Shown: piece by piece, positions 15,750 through 24,803 of the stretch | Position numbering within the stretch: position 1 is the stretch's first letter | Layout: each line of letters opens with the position of its first letter | Source of the DNA: Piscinibacter sp943370595 | Lineage (GTDB): Bacteria; Pseudomonadota; Gammaproteobacteria; Burkholderiales; Burkholderiaceae_C | Reading direction: 5' to 3' | Length of the DNA stretch: 64,000 bases | Assembly (NCBI GenBank): GCA_943370595.1 | Contig: CALRRO020000005.1 | Span: forward strand, 291,040-355,039 | Program-made: the position numbers and the translations under genes | The notes under the pieces: generated by a model | What the model was told of the DNA's origin: nothing | The model's input: the letters and a program-made list of their open reading frames with translations, nothing else | Database searches by the model: none

Positions 15750-16223
15750 ATGACCGCATCATCCCCTTCGCTGCAGGCCGACCGCGCCGACTGGTTGCGT
15801 GTGCTGGCGCGCGCCCGGCCGGCCGAGCTGGCCGAGCGGGCGGCGCCGGCGCTGGCCGACTACCGCTTCGAGACCCTGCGTGCCCCCGAGGCCGGCCTGG
15901 TGATGGTGCGCGCGCGCATCGGCAACCACGGCGACCGCTTCAACCTCGGCGAGGCCACCGTCACGCGCTGCGCGGTGCGCCATCGTGCGGCCGACGGCAG
16001 CGTGGTCGCCGGTGTCGGCCATGTGCTGGGCATGGACGAAGCGCGTGCCGAACGCATCGCCCAGCTCGACGCCTTGCTGCAGCGGCCCGAGCTGCGCGCA
16101 CTGCTGCAGCGCGAGGTGATCGAGCCGCTGCGCCGCTCGCGCGCCGAACACGACCGCGACGAACGCGCCCGCACCGAAGCCAGCCGCGTGCGCTTCTTCG
16201 CCCTGCAGCCGGAGGCCGCATGA
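15750..16223 (+). CDS. phnG: C-P lyase core subunit PhnG
   Basis: Part of the PhnGHIJ core complex that handles phosphonates. With PhnI, PhnG and PhnH are needed to attach the phosphonate to the ribose of ATP, releasing adenine. The 157-residue protein contains the conserved GNHGDRFNLGEATVTRC segment, and the C-terminus SRVRFFALQPEAA is typical; length matches the family (about 150). Start ATG 15750 follows the PhnF operator directly. The stop overlaps the phnH ATG by four bases. First gene of the rightward phnGHIJKLM operon. Confidence 0.95.
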   Translation: MTASSPSLQADRADWLRVLARARPAELAERAAPALADYRFETLRAPEAGLVMVRARIGNHGDRFNLGEATVTRCAVRHRAADGSVVAGVGHVLGMDEARAERIAQLDALLQRPELRALLQREVIEPLRRSRAEHDRDERARTEASRVRFFALQPEAA

Positions 16224-16837
16224 CCACCACCCTCGCCGAGATCGGCCGCGGCCTGGCCCGCCCGGTACACGACGCGCAGCAGGTGTTCCGCAGCGTCCTC
16301 GAGGCGATGTCGCGCCCGGGTCGTGTGCAGACCTTGCCGACCGCGGCACTCCACGACCTCGACACCGCCGGCCTCGGCCGCGGCACCACGGCCCTGCTGC
16401 TGGCGCTGCTCGACGCCGAGACGACACTGTGGCTCGAGCCCTCGCTGCGCCGCCAGGGCAGCGTCGAGCACCTGCGTTTCCATAGCGGCGTGCGGATCGT
16501 GGACGAAGCGGCACAGGCGGCGTTCGCCCTGACCGACGCCCCCCACGCGCCGGCCAGCCTCTGGACCACGCTGGCCTCGGGCAGCGACGAGGTGCCGCAG
16601 GACGGCGCGACGCTGATCGTCGAGGTCGATGGCTTCGGAGCCGGCGCAGCCCTCGAACTGCGCGGCCCCGGCATCCAGACCACGCAGGCCCTGCGCGTGG
16701 CCGGGCTCGACACCGCGTTCTGGCAGGCCCGCATCGCGCTCGAGCCCGCCTTCCCGCGTGGCATCGACCTGATCCTGTGCTGCGGCGAGCGCCTCGTCGC
16801 GCTGCCGCGCAGCACCCGCCTGCGACTGGAGGCCTGA
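16220..16837 (+). CDS. phnH: C-P lyase core subunit PhnH
   Basis: A 205-residue member of the PhnH family, which dimerises with PhnG/I/J in the core complex. Family features seen: VHDAQQVFRSVLEAMSRPG near the N-terminus, a central LLALLDAETTLWL stretch and the C-terminal FPRGIDLILCCGERLVALPRSTR. The ATG overlaps the phnG stop (ATGA); three bases separate its stop from phnI. Length agrees with E. coli PhnH (194). Confidence 0.95.
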   Translation: MTTTLAEIGRGLARPVHDAQQVFRSVLEAMSRPGRVQTLPTAALHDLDTAGLGRGTTALLLALLDAETTLWLEPSLRRQGSVEHLRFHSGVRIVDEAAQAAFALTDAPHAPASLWTTLASGSDEVPQDGATLIVEVDGFGAGAALELRGPGIQTTQALRVAGLDTAFWQARIALEPAFPRGIDLILCCGERLVALPRSTRLRLEA

Positions 16838-16840
16838 GCC

Positions 16841-17920
16841 ATGTACATCGCAGTGAAGGGCGGCGAGCAGGCGATTGCCGCTTCGTTGAAGCTGCTGGCG
16901 CAGGCACGGCGCGGCGGTGCCGAGGTGCCCGAGCTCGAGGCGGTGCAGCTGCGCGAACAGCTGCGGTTGCTGGTCGACCGGGTGATGGCCGAGGCTTCGC
17001 TCTACGACCCCGACCTGGCCGCGCTGGCCCTGAAGCAGGCCCGCGGCGACAGCACCGAGGCGGTGTTCCTGCTGCGCGCCTACCGCACCACGCTGCCACG
17101 CTGGGGTTTCAGCGACCCGGTCGACACCGCGCGCATGCGCGTTCGCCGCCGGGTCTCGGCGATCTTCAAGGACGTGCCCGGTGGCCAGCTGCTCGGCCCG
17201 AGCTTCGACTACACGCAGCGCCTGCTCGACTTCGAGCTCGCCGGCCAGGCCGGCCTGCCCGAGCCGGTGGATGCGGTGAGCATCGCCACGGACGCACACG
17301 AACCGCTGGCCAGCCCGATCGACGAGCTGGCCGCCCAGGGCCTGATCGAGCCCTGCCTGCCCAGCGAGGGCGACCCCGAGCCGCCGGACATCACCCGCGA
17401 CCCGCCGGCGCACCCGCTGCCGCGCACCGCCCGGCTGCAGATGCTGGCGCGTGCCGACGAGGGCTGGGTGCTGGGCATGGGCTACTCGACGCAGCGCGGC
17501 TATGCCTACACCCACCCGTTCGCCGGCGAGATCCGCTTCGGCGCGGTGCCGCTGGAGATCGTGCCCGACGAGCTCGGCTTTACGATCGAGATCGGCGAGG
17601 TCGAGCTGACCGACTGCCAGATGGTCAACCAGTTCGCAGGCAGCGCGACGCAGCCGCCGCAGTTCACCCGCGGCCAGGGCCTGGTGTTCGGCCATGGCGA
17701 GCGCAAGGCGATGGCGATGTCGCTGGTCGACCGCGTGCTGCGCACCGACGAGTTCGACGAACTGCCCACCAGCCCGGCACAGGACAGCGAGTTCGTGCTC
17801 AGCCATGGCGACAACGTCGAGGCGTCCGGCTTCGTGCAGCACCTCAAGCTGCCGCACTACGTGACCTTCGAATCGGAACTGCTGCTGGTGCGCGCGCTGC
17901 GTGAGGAGCGCAAGGCATGA
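16841..17920 (+). CDS. phnI: C-P lyase subunit PhnI (phosphonate:ribosyl nucleosidase)
   Basis: PhnI catalyses displacement of adenine from ATP by phosphonate together with PhnG, H and L. The 359-residue sequence begins MYIAVKGGEQAI, a signature of the family, and contains the conserved AYRTTLPR, DPEPPDITRDP, MGYSTQRGYAYTHPF and SHGDNVEASGFVQHLKLPHYVTF segments. Length matches (E. coli 354). The stop overlaps the phnJ start by four bases. Confidence 0.96.
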   Translation: MYIAVKGGEQAIAASLKLLAQARRGGAEVPELEAVQLREQLRLLVDRVMAEASLYDPDLAALALKQARGDSTEAVFLLRAYRTTLPRWGFSDPVDTARMRVRRRVSAIFKDVPGGQLLGPSFDYTQRLLDFELAGQAGLPEPVDAVSIATDAHEPLASPIDELAAQGLIEPCLPSEGDPEPPDITRDPPAHPLPRTARLQMLARADEGWVLGMGYSTQRGYAYTHPFAGEIRFGAVPLEIVPDELGFTIEIGEVELTDCQMVNQFAGSATQPPQFTRGQGLVFGHGERKAMAMSLVDRVLRTDEFDELPTSPAQDSEFVLSHGDNVEASGFVQHLKLPHYVTFESELLLVRALREERKA

Positions 17921-18747
17921 ATGGCTACAACTTCGCCTACCTCGACGAGGGTACGAAGCGCATGATCCGCCGCGCGCTGCTGAAGGCCGTCGCCATCCCC
18001 GGCCACCAGGTGCCGTTCGGCTCGCGCGAGATGCCGCTGGCCTACGGCTGGGGCACCGGCGGCATCCAGGTCACGGCGGCGGTGATCGGCCAGGCCGACG
18101 TGCTCAAGGTCATCGACCAGGGCTCGGACGACACCACCAACGCGGTCAACATCCGCCGCTTCTTCGCGCGCACCACCGGCGGCCGCACCACCGAGCGCAC
18201 CGCGGACGCGACCATCATCCAGACGCGCCACCGCATCCCCGAGCGGCCGCTGACCGAGGCGCAGATCCTCGTCTACCAGGTGCCGCAGCCCGAGCCGCTG
18301 TACAAGCTCGAGGCGCGCCGGCGCGAGACGCTGAAGCTGCACGCCTTCGCCGAATACGGCCTGATGAACGTGAAGCTGTACGAGGACATCGCGCAGTGGG
18401 GCCGCATCGACACCACCTACGACTACCCGGTGCGCGTCGACGGGCGTTACGTGATGTCGCCCTCGCCGATCCCGAGCTTCGACAACCCGAAGATGCACCG
18501 CATGCCGGCGCTGCAGCTGTTCGGCGCCGGGCGCGAGAAGCGGCTGTACGCGATTCCGCCCTACACCGACGTGCACAGCCTGGACTTCGACGACCACCCG
18601 TTCCGCATCGAGCCGCAGGGCCACGCCTGCGCGCTGTGCGGCTGCACCACCAGCTACCTCGACGAGATCGTGATGGACGACGGCAGCACGCAATGGACCT
18701 GCTCGGACAGCGACCACTGCCGCGAGCAGCAGGAGGCCCGGTCATGA
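17917..18747 (+). CDS. phnJ: C-P lyase radical SAM subunit PhnJ
   Basis: PhnJ breaks the carbon-phosphorus bond by a 4Fe-4S/SAM glycyl-thiyl radical reaction, releasing alkane and ribosyl cyclic phosphate. In this 276-residue protein the cluster cysteines are C238 and C241 (CALC), C262, and C268 in CSDSDHC, matching E. coli 241/244/266/272. An extra Cys243 is present. The radical glycine motif IPGHQVPFGSREMP has Gly29. It overlaps phnI and phnK by four bases each. Confidence 0.97.
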   Translation: MNGYNFAYLDEGTKRMIRRALLKAVAIPGHQVPFGSREMPLAYGWGTGGIQVTAAVIGQADVLKVIDQGSDDTTNAVNIRRFFARTTGGRTTERTADATIIQTRHRIPERPLTEAQILVYQVPQPEPLYKLEARRRETLKLHAFAEYGLMNVKLYEDIAQWGRIDTTYDYPVRVDGRYVMSPSPIPSFDNPKMHRMPALQLFGAGREKRLYAIPPYTDVHSLDFDDHPFRIEPQGHACALCGCTTSYLDEIVMDDGSTQWTCSDSDHCREQQEARS

Positions 18748-19535
18748 GCACGAATCAACCGCTGCTGCGCGTGCAGCAGCTCGGCCACCGCTTCGACGGC
18801 GCGCGCGACGGCCACTGGGCCGTGCGCGAGGCCTCGCTGGAACTCTTTCCCGGCGAGGTGGTGGCGATCGTCGGCGAATCGGGGTCGGGCAAGTCGACGC
18901 TGCTGAACTGCATCGCCGGACGACTGACGCCCGCCGAGGGCCGAGTGCTCTACCGCCGCCGCGATGGGATCGAGACCGACGTGCATGCCTGCGGCGAGCG
19001 CGAGCGCCGCGAGCTGGCGCGCACCGAATGGGGCTTCGTCGAGCAGCATGCGCACGAGGGCCTGCGCATGAACGTCAGCGCCGGCGCCAACGTCGGCGAG
19101 CGGCTGATGGGGCAGGGCGAGCGCCGCTACGCCGTGCTGCGCGACACCGCGACCCGCTGGCTGTCGCGCGTCGAGCTCGATGCGGCGCGGCTCGACGACT
19201 CGCCACACAACTTCTCCGGCGGCATGCGCCAGCGCCTGCAGATCGCGCGCAACCTGGTCACCCGGCCGCGCCTGGTGCTGATGGACGAGCCGACCTCGGG
19301 GCTGGACGTGTCGGTGCAGGCGCGCTTGCTCGACCTGATCCGCCTGCTGGTCGGCCGGCTGCACCTGTCGGCGCTGGTGGTCACGCACGACCTCGGCGTG
19401 GCGCGGCTGCTGGCCCACCGCACGCTGGTGATGCGGCACGGCCGCATCGTCGAGCAGGGGCTGACCGACCGGGTGTTCGACGACCCGCAGCACCCCTACA
19501 CGCAACTGCTGGTGGCTTCGGTGGTGTCCGCATGA
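18744..19535 (+). CDS. phnK: C-P lyase ABC-type ATPase PhnK
   Basis: A 263-residue ABC ATPase that binds the PhnJ face of the core complex; it is not a transporter subunit. Walker A GESGSGKST, signature FSGGMRQRLQIARNL, Walker B LVLMDEPTSGLD and the switch histidine in VVTHDLGVARLLAHRT are all intact. The ATG overlaps the phnJ stop and its own stop overlaps the phnL start (ATGA each time). Confidence 0.95.
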   Translation: MSTNQPLLRVQQLGHRFDGARDGHWAVREASLELFPGEVVAIVGESGSGKSTLLNCIAGRLTPAEGRVLYRRRDGIETDVHACGERERRELARTEWGFVEQHAHEGLRMNVSAGANVGERLMGQGERRYAVLRDTATRWLSRVELDAARLDDSPHNFSGGMRQRLQIARNLVTRPRLVLMDEPTSGLDVSVQARLLDLIRLLVGRLHLSALVVTHDLGVARLLAHRTLVMRHGRIVEQGLTDRVFDDPQHPYTQLLVASVVSA

Positions 19536-20281
19536 GCGCCGTCCTGCAGGTCGAGCGCGTCAGCAAGCGCTTCACGCTGCACCTGCGCGACGGGCTGCAG
19601 CTGCCAGTGCTGGACGGCGTCAGCCTGCAGGTGCAGGCCGGCGAGTGCGTGGCGCTGGTCGGCCCTTCGGGGCGCGGCAAGTCGACGCTGATGAAGTGCC
19701 TGTACGGCAGCTACGCGGTGGATGCCGGTGCGCTGTGGCTGCAGCGCGAATCGGGCGAGCGCATCGACCTGGCTCAGGCCGCACCGCGCGAGATGCTGGC
19801 GCTGCGCCGCCGCGAGATCGCCTACGTCAGCCAGTTCCTGCGCGCACTGCCGCGCCAGCCGGCGCTGGACGTGGTCGCCGAACGGCTGATCGACGCCGAC
19901 CCGGCCGACCCTGAATCCGATGCCCAGGTCGATGCCGACCCGCTGGACGACACCCCGCACCGCGCCGCCCTCGACGCCGCACGCGCACGCGCCGGCGAGC
20001 TGTTCGCGCGGCTGAACCTGCCGGCCGGCCTGTGGGGCCTGCCGCCAGCCACCTTCTCCGGCGGCGAGCAGCAGCGCGTCAACATCGCGCGCGGCTTCAT
20101 CCTGCCGGCCCGGCTGCTGCTGCTGGACGAACCCACCGCCTCGCTCGACGCCGCCAACCGCCGCGTGGTGATCGCGCTGATCCGCGAGGCCAAGGCACGC
20201 GGCAGCGCGGTGGTCGGCATCTTCCACGACGAGGAAGTGCGCGACGCGGTGGCCGACCGCCGCATCGACTTCTCCGCCTGA
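19532..20281 (+). CDS. phnL: C-P lyase ABC-type ATPase PhnL
   Basis: A 249-residue ABC ATPase needed for phosphonate activation. Walker A is GPSGRGKST, the signature is FSGGEQQRVNIARGF, Walker B is LLLLDEPTASLD and the switch region GIFHDEEVRDAVADR, typical of PhnL. A conserved insertion, YVSQFLRALPRQPALDVV, follows the Q-loop. It overlaps phnK by four bases; a 20-bp gap leads to phnM. Confidence 0.95.
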   Translation: MSAVLQVERVSKRFTLHLRDGLQLPVLDGVSLQVQAGECVALVGPSGRGKSTLMKCLYGSYAVDAGALWLQRESGERIDLAQAAPREMLALRRREIAYVSQFLRALPRQPALDVVAERLIDADPADPESDAQVDADPLDDTPHRAALDAARARAGELFARLNLPAGLWGLPPATFSGGEQQRVNIARGFILPARLLLLDEPTASLDAANRRVVIALIREAKARGSAVVGIFHDEEVRDAVADRRIDFSA

Positions 20282-20301
20282 GCGCCCGAACAGGACCCGC
20301 C

Positions 20302-21444
20302 ATGACCGAACAGATCTTCAGCAATGCCCGCGTGGTGCTCGGCCACGAGGTGCTGGCCGGCGCCACGGTGCGCGTGGCCAATGGCTGCATCGTGGCCATC
20401 GACAGCGGCGCCAGCGCGGTGAACGGTGCACTCGACCTCGGTGGCGACTGGCTGCTGCCCGGCCTGGTGGAGGTGCACACCGACAACCTCGAGCGCCACG
20501 TGATGCCGCGGCCCAAGGTCAGCTTCCCGATGCGTGCTGCGCTGCAGGCGCACGACGCCGAAGTCGCCTCGGCGGGCATCACCACCGTGCTCGATGCGAT
20601 CGGCGTCGGCGACCCCTACGGCGACGGCTTCCGCGCCCGCGACCAGAGCGCGCTGCTCGGCGTGCTCGACCAGCTGGAAGCGGCCGGCGTGCTGCGCAGC
20701 CAGCACCTGATCCACGTGCGCTGCGAGCTGCCGGCGGCCAATGCGCTGGATCTGTTCGAACCCTTCGCCGGCCACCCGCGCCTGCGGCTGATCTCGCTGA
20801 TGGACCACACGCCCGGCCAGCGACAGTGGACCGACGTCGAGCAGGCACGCACCTACTACACCGGCAAGAAGGGCTGGAGCGATGCGCAGTTCGACGAGGA
20901 GGTGCGCATCGCGCCGCAGCGCCAGGCGCAGTACGCGCAGCCGCACCGCGACTGGTTCGCCGAATTCGCGCGCCGCCATGGCGTGGCGCTGGCCACGCAC
21001 GACGACACCACGCTGGAGCATGTCGACGAGGCCCGCGCGCTCGGCGCCTCGATGAGCGAATTCCCGACCACGCTGGCGGCGGCGCGCCGCGCCCACGCGC
21101 ACGGGCTGAAGACGATCGCCGGCGCGCCGAACGTGGTGCGCGGCGGCTCGCACTCGGGCAACGTCGCGGCGCTCACGCTGGCACGCGAAGGCGTGCTCGA
21201 CGGACTGTCGTCCGACTACGTGCCCGGCAGCCTGCTGCAGGCGGCCTGGTGCCTGCATCGCGATGCCGGCTTCTCGCTGCCCGAGGCCCTGAAGGTGGTC
21301 AGCCGCGGCCCGGCGCTGGCCTGCGGACTGGACGATCGCGGCGAGATCGCCCTCGGCCTGCGTGGCGACCTGCTGCGCGTCTCGGTGATCGATGCGCACC
21401 CGGTGGTGCGCGAGGTGTTCGTCGGCGGGCGGCGCGTGGCCTGA
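20302..21444 (+). CDS. phnM: PhnM, ribosyl-phosphonate triphosphate diphosphatase
   Basis: Releases pyrophosphate from the ribosyl triphosphate phosphonate intermediate made by PhnI. A 380-residue amidohydrolase-fold protein with the metal-binding EVHTDNLERH motif, LMDHTPGQRQW, ATHDDTTLEHV (H and D ligands) and the C-terminal LSSDYVPGSLLQAA segment. Start ATG 20302 follows a CAGGA stretch. Last gene of the rightward operon, converging with the HD-domain gene 43 bp away. Confidence 0.95.
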   Translation: MTEQIFSNARVVLGHEVLAGATVRVANGCIVAIDSGASAVNGALDLGGDWLLPGLVEVHTDNLERHVMPRPKVSFPMRAALQAHDAEVASAGITTVLDAIGVGDPYGDGFRARDQSALLGVLDQLEAAGVLRSQHLIHVRCELPAANALDLFEPFAGHPRLRLISLMDHTPGQRQWTDVEQARTYYTGKKGWSDAQFDEEVRIAPQRQAQYAQPHRDWFAEFARRHGVALATHDDTTLEHVDEARALGASMSEFPTTLAAARRAHAHGLKTIAGAPNVVRGGSHSGNVAALTLAREGVLDGLSSDYVPGSLLQAAWCLHRDAGFSLPEALKVVSRGPALACGLDDRGEIALGLRGDLLRVSVIDAHPVVREVFVGGRRVA

Positions 21445-21487
21445 GCCACGGCGCTGCGCGGGCGGCCTCGCTGTCTGCCGCTTCGGT

Positions 21488-22084
21488 TCAGGACAGGCTG
21501 GTCGCGCCGATCTCGAGCCGCTCGGTGATCTGCGAGCGGTCGCGCACGTCGTGCAGCAGCGCCAGGTACCAGTCGAGCGACGGCGTGCGGCGGCCCGGCG
21601 TCTTGGCCTGATCGTCCCAGCGGCGCAGCATCACCGCATCGCGCGCGAAGGGCAGCTCTTCGAAGGCGTCGATCTCGGCATCGTCCATCGGCCCGCCCTG
21701 CAGGGCCAGCGAGTGCTGCGAGGCCGGCGAGAGCTGGCGGGCGTAGTGCGCGTCGGTGCGCACCAGGAAGCGCTTGGCCTGCACGTGCAGGCGGATCGGC
21801 TCGGTCACCGCGGCGTCGAAACCGGCGGCGAGGAAGGGGATCGCGATCATCTCGTGGCGGTCGTCGATGCGGTCGTCGCGGGCCACCGCCTCGGCCGCCA
21901 GGAAGTGGCCGATGTCGTGCAGGAAGGCCGCGGCGACCAGCGACTCGTCGGCGTTCGCCCATTCGCCGAGCTGCGCACACTGCAGCGCATGCTCCAGCGC
22001 GCTGATCGCCTCGCGGCGCGCGCCCTCGTAGGGCGCGTGGCCGTGGCGGACGAACAGCTGCTCGATGGTCTCGACGATGTCCAT
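21488..22084 (-). CDS. PhnZ-like HD-domain oxygenase of phosphonate degradation operons
   Basis: A 198-residue HD-fold protein of the phosphonate-operon HD family. Candidate iron ligands of a PhnZ-type mixed-valence diiron site are all present: H32 (EHALQ), H56-D57 (LHDIGH), H77 (RHEMIA), H100 (RLHVQAKR) and D157 or D158 (RRWDDQAK), with the family segment QHSLALQGGPM. PhnZ oxidatively cleaves 1-hydroxy-2-aminoethylphosphonate after hydroxylation by PhnY. No PhnY-type dioxygenase is in the window, so the substrate here may differ. It is the last gene of phnCDE, 14 bp after phnE. Confidence 0.85.
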   Translation of the reverse strand: MDIVETIEQLFVRHGHAPYEGARREAISALEHALQCAQLGEWANADESLVAAAFLHDIGHFLAAEAVARDDRIDDRHEMIAIPFLAAGFDAAVTEPIRLHVQAKRFLVRTDAHYARQLSPASQHSLALQGGPMDDAEIDAFEELPFARDAVMLRRWDDQAKTPGRRTPSLDWYLALLHDVRDRSQITERLEIGATSLS

Positions 22085-22098
22085 GGCGGAAGCTCCGT

Positions 22099-22905
22099 TC
22101 AGATCAGTCGTTTGCGCAGCTGTGCCGACAGCACGTCGATCACCGAGACCGACACCACCAGCATCAGCAGCACCGCCGCGGTCTGGGCGTACTGGAAACC
22201 GCGGATCACGTCCCACAGCACCATGCCGATGCCGCCGGCGCCGACCATGCCGACCACCGAGGCCGAGCGCACGTTGGCCTCGAAGCGGTACAGCGCATAG
22301 GAGATCCACAGCGGCATCACCTGGGGGATCACGCCGAAGACGATCTCGGCCAGCGGGTGCGCGCCGGTGGCGCGGATGCCTTCCACCGGCTGCGGGTCGA
22401 TGGCCTCGACCGTTTCGGAGAACAGCTTGGCCAGCGTGCCGGTGGTGTGGATCCACAGCGCCAGCACGCCGGCGAAGGGGCCGAGGCCGACCGCCACGAC
22501 GAACAGCAGCGCGAACACCATCTCGTTGATGGCGCGGCAGGCGTCGAGCACGCGGCGCACCGGCTGGTGCACCCACCAGGGCGAGATGTTGCTCGCTGCC
22601 AGCAGCGCCAGCGGCACCGAGCAGACGATCGCCAGCGCCGTGCCCCACAGCGCGATCTGCAGCGTGATCACCAGCTCCGACAGGTAGTGGCGCCAGTCGG
22701 CGAAGTCGGGCGGGAAGAATCCCTGCGCGTACTGCGCCATGTTGCCGGCGTCGCGGAACAGGTCCAGCGGGCGCAAGTCCGCGCCCTTCCAGCTGCCAGC
22801 CAGCAAGGCCAGCAGCAGGCCCCAGCCGAGCAGGGCCGGAAGTGAGGATCCCGGCCGCTCGGGCGCTGCGGGTCGCAGCGGCGACGGGAGGCTCGTCGAG
22901 TTCAT
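22099..22905 (-). CDS. phnE: Phosphonate ABC transporter permease PhnE
   Basis: A 268-residue inner-membrane permease with about six helices. The permease signature is seen in ETVEAIDPQPVEGIRATGAHPLAEIVFGVIPQ, with the conserved EAA-type loop G and the later GMVGAGGIGMVLWD. It partners PhnC and PhnD in phosphonate import. ATG 22905 is 13 bp after the phnD stop. Longer upstream reading is rejected because it runs into phnD. Confidence 0.93.
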   Translation of the reverse strand: MNSTSLPSPLRPAAPERPGSSLPALLGWGLLLALLAGSWKGADLRPLDLFRDAGNMAQYAQGFFPPDFADWRHYLSELVITLQIALWGTALAIVCSVPLALLAASNISPWWVHQPVRRVLDACRAINEMVFALLFVVAVGLGPFAGVLALWIHTTGTLAKLFSETVEAIDPQPVEGIRATGAHPLAEIVFGVIPQVMPLWISYALYRFEANVRSASVVGMVGAGGIGMVLWDVIRGFQYAQTAAVLLMLVVSVSVIDVLSAQLRKRLI

Positions 22906-22918
22906 CGGGCGCGGGGCG

Positions 22919-23896
22919 TCACTTCGCCGCGCTGGCGAGCAGGCGGCCCAGCTCGGCGAGGCGGGCGTCGATGTCCTTGAGCTTGCGCGACTTTTCATCG
23001 GCCGAGATCGTCGTGTCGGCTTCCACCTTGCCGCGTTCCGCGGCCAGCGCCAGCTGGCGGATCGGCAACAGCTGGTCGTTGCTGGAAGCGATGAACCCGC
23101 CGATCGTCAGCTTGGCCAGGATCTCCTTCTCGCGCGCATCCTTGCCGTAGGCGATGAAGAAGTCCTTCACCTTCTGCTTGGCGTCGGCGTCGAGGTCCTT
23201 GCGCCAGGCCATCGGGTCGCTGGCGATCTGCGGCGAGCGCCACACCACGCGCAGCTCGGCGTGCTTCTCCGGCATCTTGATCTTCATGCGGTCGACGCCG
23301 TCGCTGGCCACGGTGGCCACGTCGATCTGCTTGTTGGCCACCGCGAGGATGTTGGTCTCGTGGTTGGCGCGCACGGTGCGCTTGAAGTCCTTCACTGCAT
23401 CGACGCCGTTCTGCGCGAAGGCGTAGTAGCCGGGCACCAGCGCGCCGCTGGTCGAGTTCGGGTCGCCGAAGCCCAGCGTCAGCTGCTGGCGCTCCTTCAG
23501 CACGTCCTGCAGGTTCTGCAGCTTGCTGTCCTTGTGGACGATCATCAGGCTCCAGTAGCCGGTGCCGCCGTCGGGTTGCGTCATGCGCGCGAACACCTCG
23601 GCGCCGGCGCGGTCCACGGCTTCCATGGCCGACTTGTTGCCGAACCAGGCCACCTGCACCTTGTTGAAGCGCATGCCTTCGATGATGCCGGCGTAGTCGG
23701 TCGAGAAGAAGGCATTCACCTTGTAGCCGGTGACCTTCTGCATGTCGTCGAGAAGCGGCTGCCAGGAGCTCTTCAGGTTGGCCGACGACTCGGTGGAGAT
23801 GATGCCGAAGCTCAGCTCCTTGGGCTGTGCGCCGGCGCTGGCGGCAAAGGCCAGCCCGGCGGCCAGGCCAAGCGTGGTGATCCAGGTCTTCTTCAT
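22919..23896 (-). CDS. phnD: Phosphonate-binding periplasmic protein PhnD
   Basis: A 325-residue solute receptor with a Sec signal peptide (MKKTWITTLGLAAGLAFAASAGA) and probable cleavage after AGA. The mature region has ELSFGIISTESS, STDYAGIIEGMRFNKVQVAWFG and DPNSTSGALVPGYYAF, hallmark PhnD segments that shape the phosphonate pocket. It delivers phosphonates such as 2-aminoethylphosphonate to PhnE/PhnC. It lies between phnC (34-bp gap) and phnE. Confidence 0.95.
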   Translation of the reverse strand: MKKTWITTLGLAAGLAFAASAGAQPKELSFGIISTESSANLKSSWQPLLDDMQKVTGYKVNAFFSTDYAGIIEGMRFNKVQVAWFGNKSAMEAVDRAGAEVFARMTQPDGGTGYWSLMIVHKDSKLQNLQDVLKERQQLTLGFGDPNSTSGALVPGYYAFAQNGVDAVKDFKRTVRANHETNILAVANKQIDVATVASDGVDRMKIKMPEKHAELRVVWRSPQIASDPMAWRKDLDADAKQKVKDFFIAYGKDAREKEILAKLTIGGFIASSNDQLLPIRQLALAAERGKVEADTTISADEKSRKLKDIDARLAELGRLLASAAK

Positions 23897-23930
23897 GCGG
23901 GACTCCTTCAGCGGATGTTCGAAAGCGGGT

Positions 23931-24776
23931 TCAGGCGGCGCGCAGCGCCGGCACGGCCAGCGGCACCTGGCGCTCGTCGGCGGCGTGTGCGTCGGTCGGT
24001 GCGAACAGTTCGTCGCTCTGCGCGCCGTACAGCGCGCGCAGGCGCTCGGCGCTCAGCGCGGCGGTGGGGCCGTCGTAGACCACCTCGCCGGCGCGCAGCG
24101 CGATCGTGCGCGGGCAGAAGGCGAAGGCGTGCTCGACCTGGTGCAGCGAGACCAGCACCGTCACGCCGAGATCGCGGTTCAGCCCGGCCAGCAGCTCCAT
24201 GACGCGGCGGCTGGAGGCCGGGTCGAGCGAGGCCACCGGCTCGTCGGCCAGGATCAGCCGGGCCTCCTGCACCAGCGCGCGCGAGATGGCGGCGCGCTGC
24301 TGCTGGCCGCCCGAGAGCGTGGACGCGCGCTGCCAGGCGCAGCGCTCGATGCCGACGTGTTGCAGCGCCTGCCAGGCACGCTGGTGCTCGGTGGCCGGGA
24401 AGCGCCGGGTCATCGCGCGCCACAGCGGCAGCCGGTGCAGTGCGCCGGCCATGACGTTGACCATCACCGGCAGGCGGTCGACGAGGTTGAACTGCTGGAA
24501 GATGGCCGCCACGTCGGCGCGCTGGCGGCGGATGTCGCGGGCCAGCACGCCGCCGCTCTGCACCGTGCGGCCGAGCACGCGCACCACGCTGCCATCGCCG
24601 GCGTCTGCCCGGTGCAGGCCGTTGAGGTGCCGCATCAGCGTCGATGTGCCGGAGCCGGAGGCACCGAGCAGCGCGACCATTTCGCCACGCTCGACGCGCA
24701 GCGACACGCCGCGCAGTGCCGGCGTGCCGCCGAAGCTCTTGCGCAGCGACTCGACCTCGATCGCGCAGTCGTCCAT
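23931..24776 (-). CDS. phnC: Phosphonate ABC transporter ATPase PhnC with altered Walker A
   Basis: A 281-residue ABC ATPase for phosphonate import. The Q-loop (FQQFNLVDRL), signature LSGGQQQRAAISRAL, Walker B LILADEPVASLDP and switch His (SLHQVEHA) are intact. The Walker A reads GASGSGTST, with Thr44 (codon ACA) in place of the invariant lysine; a single base change from AAA would explain it. If real, ATP binding should be badly impaired. Start ATG 24776 has GGGAGAA seven bases upstream. It leads the phnCDE-HD operon and is preceded by a PhnF operator and a PHO box. Confidence 0.9.
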   Translation of the reverse strand: MDDCAIEVESLRKSFGGTPALRGVSLRVERGEMVALLGASGSGTSTLMRHLNGLHRADAGDGSVVRVLGRTVQSGGVLARDIRRQRADVAAIFQQFNLVDRLPVMVNVMAGALHRLPLWRAMTRRFPATEHQRAWQALQHVGIERCAWQRASTLSGGQQQRAAISRALVQEARLILADEPVASLDPASSRRVMELLAGLNRDLGVTVLVSLHQVEHAFAFCPRTIALRAGEVVYDGPTAALSAERLRALYGAQSDELFAPTDAHAADERQVPLAVPALRAA

Positions 24777-24803
24777 GGCGTTCTCCCAGGTTGGAACGCC
24801 CGG

